Positions 31,583 to 33,294 of a DNA stretch of 33,294 nt are shown here, piece by piece. The stretch covers positions 1 to 33,294 of the forward strand of contig SHXF01000049.1 of the NCBI GenBank assembly GCA_009693435.1, in the 5' to 3' direction. The position numbers were made by a program, and so were the translations under genes. A model generated the notes under the pieces. It was not told the DNA's origin. It worked only from the letters and a program-made list of their open reading frames with translations, and ran no database searches. Source of the stretch: Betaproteobacteria bacterium (GTDB lineage: Bacteria; Pseudomonadota; Gammaproteobacteria; Burkholderiales; SG8-39). The number at the start of each line of letters is the position of its first letter. Within the stretch, counting starts at the first letter, position 1.

Positions 31583-32743
31583 ATGGAACACGAACCGGAA
31601 CGTGCTACAAGCAAGGATGCCAGGCTTTCCATAGCTGTAGTCGGGGCAGGCATGGGGGGGCTCACCGTCGCCGGCATACTGCTCCGATCCGGCCACGACG
31701 TAACCGTGTACGAGCAAGCCAGGGCCTTTTCGGCTGTCGGCGCGGGCATACAGCTGACGGCGAATGCAAACCGCGCGCTTCGCCCACTGGGCCTGGTCGA
31801 CCGATTGCGCCGTGTCAGTTTTTTCGCGGACGCTGCCTACAACCGCGAGTGGGATAGCGGCAGGATTACGAATATCCTTCCCCTGGGAAAGGCTCTCGAA
31901 GAGCGCTACGGCGAACCGGACCTGATGATGCATCGCGGAGCATTGCATGCAGCGTTGCTGTCGCTGGTTCCGGAATCGTGCCTGCGGCTCGAAAAAAAGC
32001 TTGTAGGACTGGACCGCCGTGAATCAATGTTTACGCTCCGTTTCGCGGACGGCAGTTCAGCCACTGCCGATGCGGTGATAGGCGCTGACGGCATACATTC
32101 GGCGGTCCGCGAAATTCTCTTTGGCCCGGAAAAGCCCCGCTTCATCGGCAGGGTCGCTTATCGCACGACGTATCCCGCCTCAATCCTCGATGGCGCGGCA
32201 ATTGACGGACGCTGCAAGTGGTGGGGGCCGGACTCTCACATCGTTCACTACTACACGACGAACACCCGCGATGAGGTGTATTTCATTGCTGTGACTCCGG
32301 AACCGGATTTCGAGGTCGAGTCCTGGTCCGCCAGGGGTGACCGCGACAGGCTGCTGGAGGCATACGCGGGGTATCACCCCACTGCCCTGCGCATCCTTGG
32401 CGCGAGTCCCGAAATACGCAAGTGGGCGCTCGTCGAGCGTGAACCGATGAAGGCATGGGGCGAAGAGAGGATTGTGCTGCTTGGCGATGCCTGTCATCCG
32501 ATGATGCCTTTCATGGCGCAAGGCGCGGCATCGGCAATAGAGGACGCCGTGGTTCTGGCACGTTGCCTCCAGGGAATGGATGCGGATGGCGTAGCGACGG
32601 CTTTCCGGCGCTACCAATCCAATCGCAGGGAGCGCACGGCACGGATCCAACTCACCAACCGGCAAAATACCTGGTTAAAGCAGAAGACCGACACCGACTG
32701 GGTGTACGAGTACGATGCCTGGAATGTTGCGCTCGGCGACTGA
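31583..32743 (+). CDS. FAD-dependent aromatic monooxygenase, NicC-like (6-hydroxynicotinate 3-monooxygenase family)
   Basis: A 386-residue group A flavin monooxygenase. The FAD-binding GAGMGG is near 21-26, the middle motif DAVIGADGIHS is at 163-173 and the second FAD motif GDACHPMMPFMAQGA is at 301-315. Long stretches match NicC as I recall it: CKWW (211-214), SHIVHYYTT (218-226) and NTWL. Against that recollection Cys202, His211 and Tyr215 of NicC correspond to Cys211, His219 and Tyr223, but His47 and His302 (as I recall them) seem replaced by Gln57 and Phe310. The enzyme may therefore hydroxylate a different ring, possibly decarboxylating. ATG 31583 gives the usual short N-terminus; GTG 31550 is also possible. 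Confidence 0.85.
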   Translation: MEHEPERATSKDARLSIAVVGAGMGGLTVAGILLRSGHDVTVYEQARAFSAVGAGIQLTANANRALRPLGLVDRLRRVSFFADAAYNREWDSGRITNILPLGKALEERYGEPDLMMHRGALHAALLSLVPESCLRLEKKLVGLDRRESMFTLRFADGSSATADAVIGADGIHSAVREILFGPEKPRFIGRVAYRTTYPASILDGAAIDGRCKWWGPDSHIVHYYTTNTRDEVYFIAVTPEPDFEVESWSARGDRDRLLEAYAGYHPTALRILGASPEIRKWALVEREPMKAWGEERIVLLGDACHPMMPFMAQGAASAIEDAVVLARCLQGMDADGVATAFRRYQSNRRERTARIQLTNRQNTWLKQKTDTDWVYEYDAWNVALGD

Positions 32744-32751
32744 TATGCCGG

Positions 32752-32796
32752 ACCTGCGGAAATGGCAGTGAGCGCCATTTCGAAGTGCCGGCAGGT
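32752..32796. terminator. Extended hairpin after the NicC-like gene
   Basis: GAAATGGC (32759-32766) and GCCATTTC (32774-32781) form a perfect 8-bp stem with a 7-base loop. ACCTGC (32752-32757) and GCAGGT (32791-32796) pair outside it across an asymmetric bulge. It lies between the monooxygenase stop and the Bug gene. No U-run follows, so termination is uncertain; it may be a processing or stability element. Confidence 0.4.
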
Positions 32797-32841
32797 TTGG
32801 AAGTCGGAAGTCACAGCACCACAGCACAAGGGGATTTAGAC

Positions 32842-33294
32842 ATGCGGGACATCAAAGTTTCGATCGCCGGATACATTGCCGGACTTGCTCTGTTTGCCTG
32901 CGCAACCACGTTGGCAACTGCGGCTGATTTCCCTTCCAGGCAGGTGCGCATCGTCGTGCCGTTTCCGCCAGGCAGCGGCACGGACGTAATCACGCGCCTG
33001 GTCGCCGACCGGCTGGCGCGTAAATGGGCCCAACCGGTGGTGGTCGACAATCGGCCGGGAGCGGCTTCGATCATTGGTTCGGAGATCGTCGCCAGAGCGC
33101 TGCCGGACGGCTATACCCTGCTCATGACGCTGAGCAACCACGCGAGCAATCCCAGGCTCTACGCCAAGCTGCCATACGATACGGAGCGCGATTTTCAGCC
33201 GGTCACGCAGGTCGGCGCCTCGCCGATGCTGATGCTGGTCAATCCGGCGCTGAATGTGAACTCGGTCGGGGAACTGATCGCACTTTCGAAGCGC
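32842..33294 (+). CDS. Bug/TctC-family solute-binding protein, N-terminal part (cut by window edge)
   Basis: Begins at ATG 32842 after an AGGGGA site and runs open for 151 codons to the right edge. Residues 1-28 are a signal peptide ending in TAADF. The mature region has PSRQVRIVVPFPPGSGTD, PVVVDNRPGAA, ALPDGYTLLMT and LPYDTERDFQPV, all typical of the family. It is on the plus strand 98 bases after the monooxygenase gene and may share its transcript unless the hairpin at 32752-32796 stops it. It clearly differs from the two other Bug proteins in the window. Confidence 0.92.
   Translation, partial: MRDIKVSIAGYIAGLALFACATTLATAADFPSRQVRIVVPFPPGSGTDVITRLVADRLARKWAQPVVVDNRPGAASIIGSEIVARALPDGYTLLMTLSNHASNPRLYAKLPYDTERDFQPVTQVGASPMLMLVNPALNVNSVGELIALSKR

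Overview
The window is GC-rich and gene-dense and reads as a catabolic (accessory) region of a Proteobacterium, most likely a betaproteobacterium of the Burkholderiales type. The basis is three Bug/TctC-type solute-binding proteins, none with TctAB membrane partners in view, Liv-type importers, Rieske oxygenases and class III (LigB-type) ring-cleavage enzymes. No rRNA, tRNA, CRISPR array, transposase or phage gene was seen.

Left block (about 1-17416, all minus strand). It is probably one long operon or a few overlapping ones. In transcription order it holds an aconitase-family hydratase large and small subunit, a KRCGH-motif isocitrate lyase/PEP-mutase family lyase, an M20-fold protein that seems to lack its metal ligands, a Rieske oxygenase, an alpha/beta hydrolase, a LigB-type dioxygenase, a complete five-gene Liv ABC importer, an amidohydrolase, a three-subunit molybdenum hydroxylase (CoxSML type) and a Bug receptor cut by the window edge.

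Middle (17417-20215). A 311-base divergent intergenic region separates the left operon from a plus-strand MFS transporter and a cupin. A small Rieske ferredoxin converges on the cupin from the right.

Right block (19895-30352, all minus strand). In transcription order it holds a CarAa-like Rieske oxygenase, a meta-cleavage hydrolase, a small LigA-type protein, a LigB-type dioxygenase fused to a CarAc-like Rieske ferredoxin, a Tat-type LivK, LivH, a fused LivM-LivG, LivF, a GntR/FCD regulator, a Bug receptor and the stand-alone Rieske ferredoxin. The enzyme set matches the logic of carbazole (car) operons: angular or ring dioxygenation, meta cleavage, hydrolysis. The gene order differs and the ring-cleavage/ferredoxin fusion is unusual. 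No ferredoxin reductase is in the window.

Right edge (30620-33294, plus strand). An L-aspartate dehydrogenase-like protein, a NicC-like flavin monooxygenase and a third Bug protein (cut by the edge) run divergently from the car-like operon.

The two large minus-strand blocks are parallel: each pairs a Rieske oxygenase, an alpha/beta hydrolase and a class III dioxygenase with its own Liv-type importer. Nearly the same 13-base palindrome (TTGTCCGRCACAA) lies upstream of both, so one regulator, perhaps the GntR protein at 21301-22032, may control both. A reasonable but unproven picture is uptake and stepwise oxidation of a heteroaromatic or aromatic acid, ring opening, and cleavage of a branched C4/C5 diacid to pyruvate.
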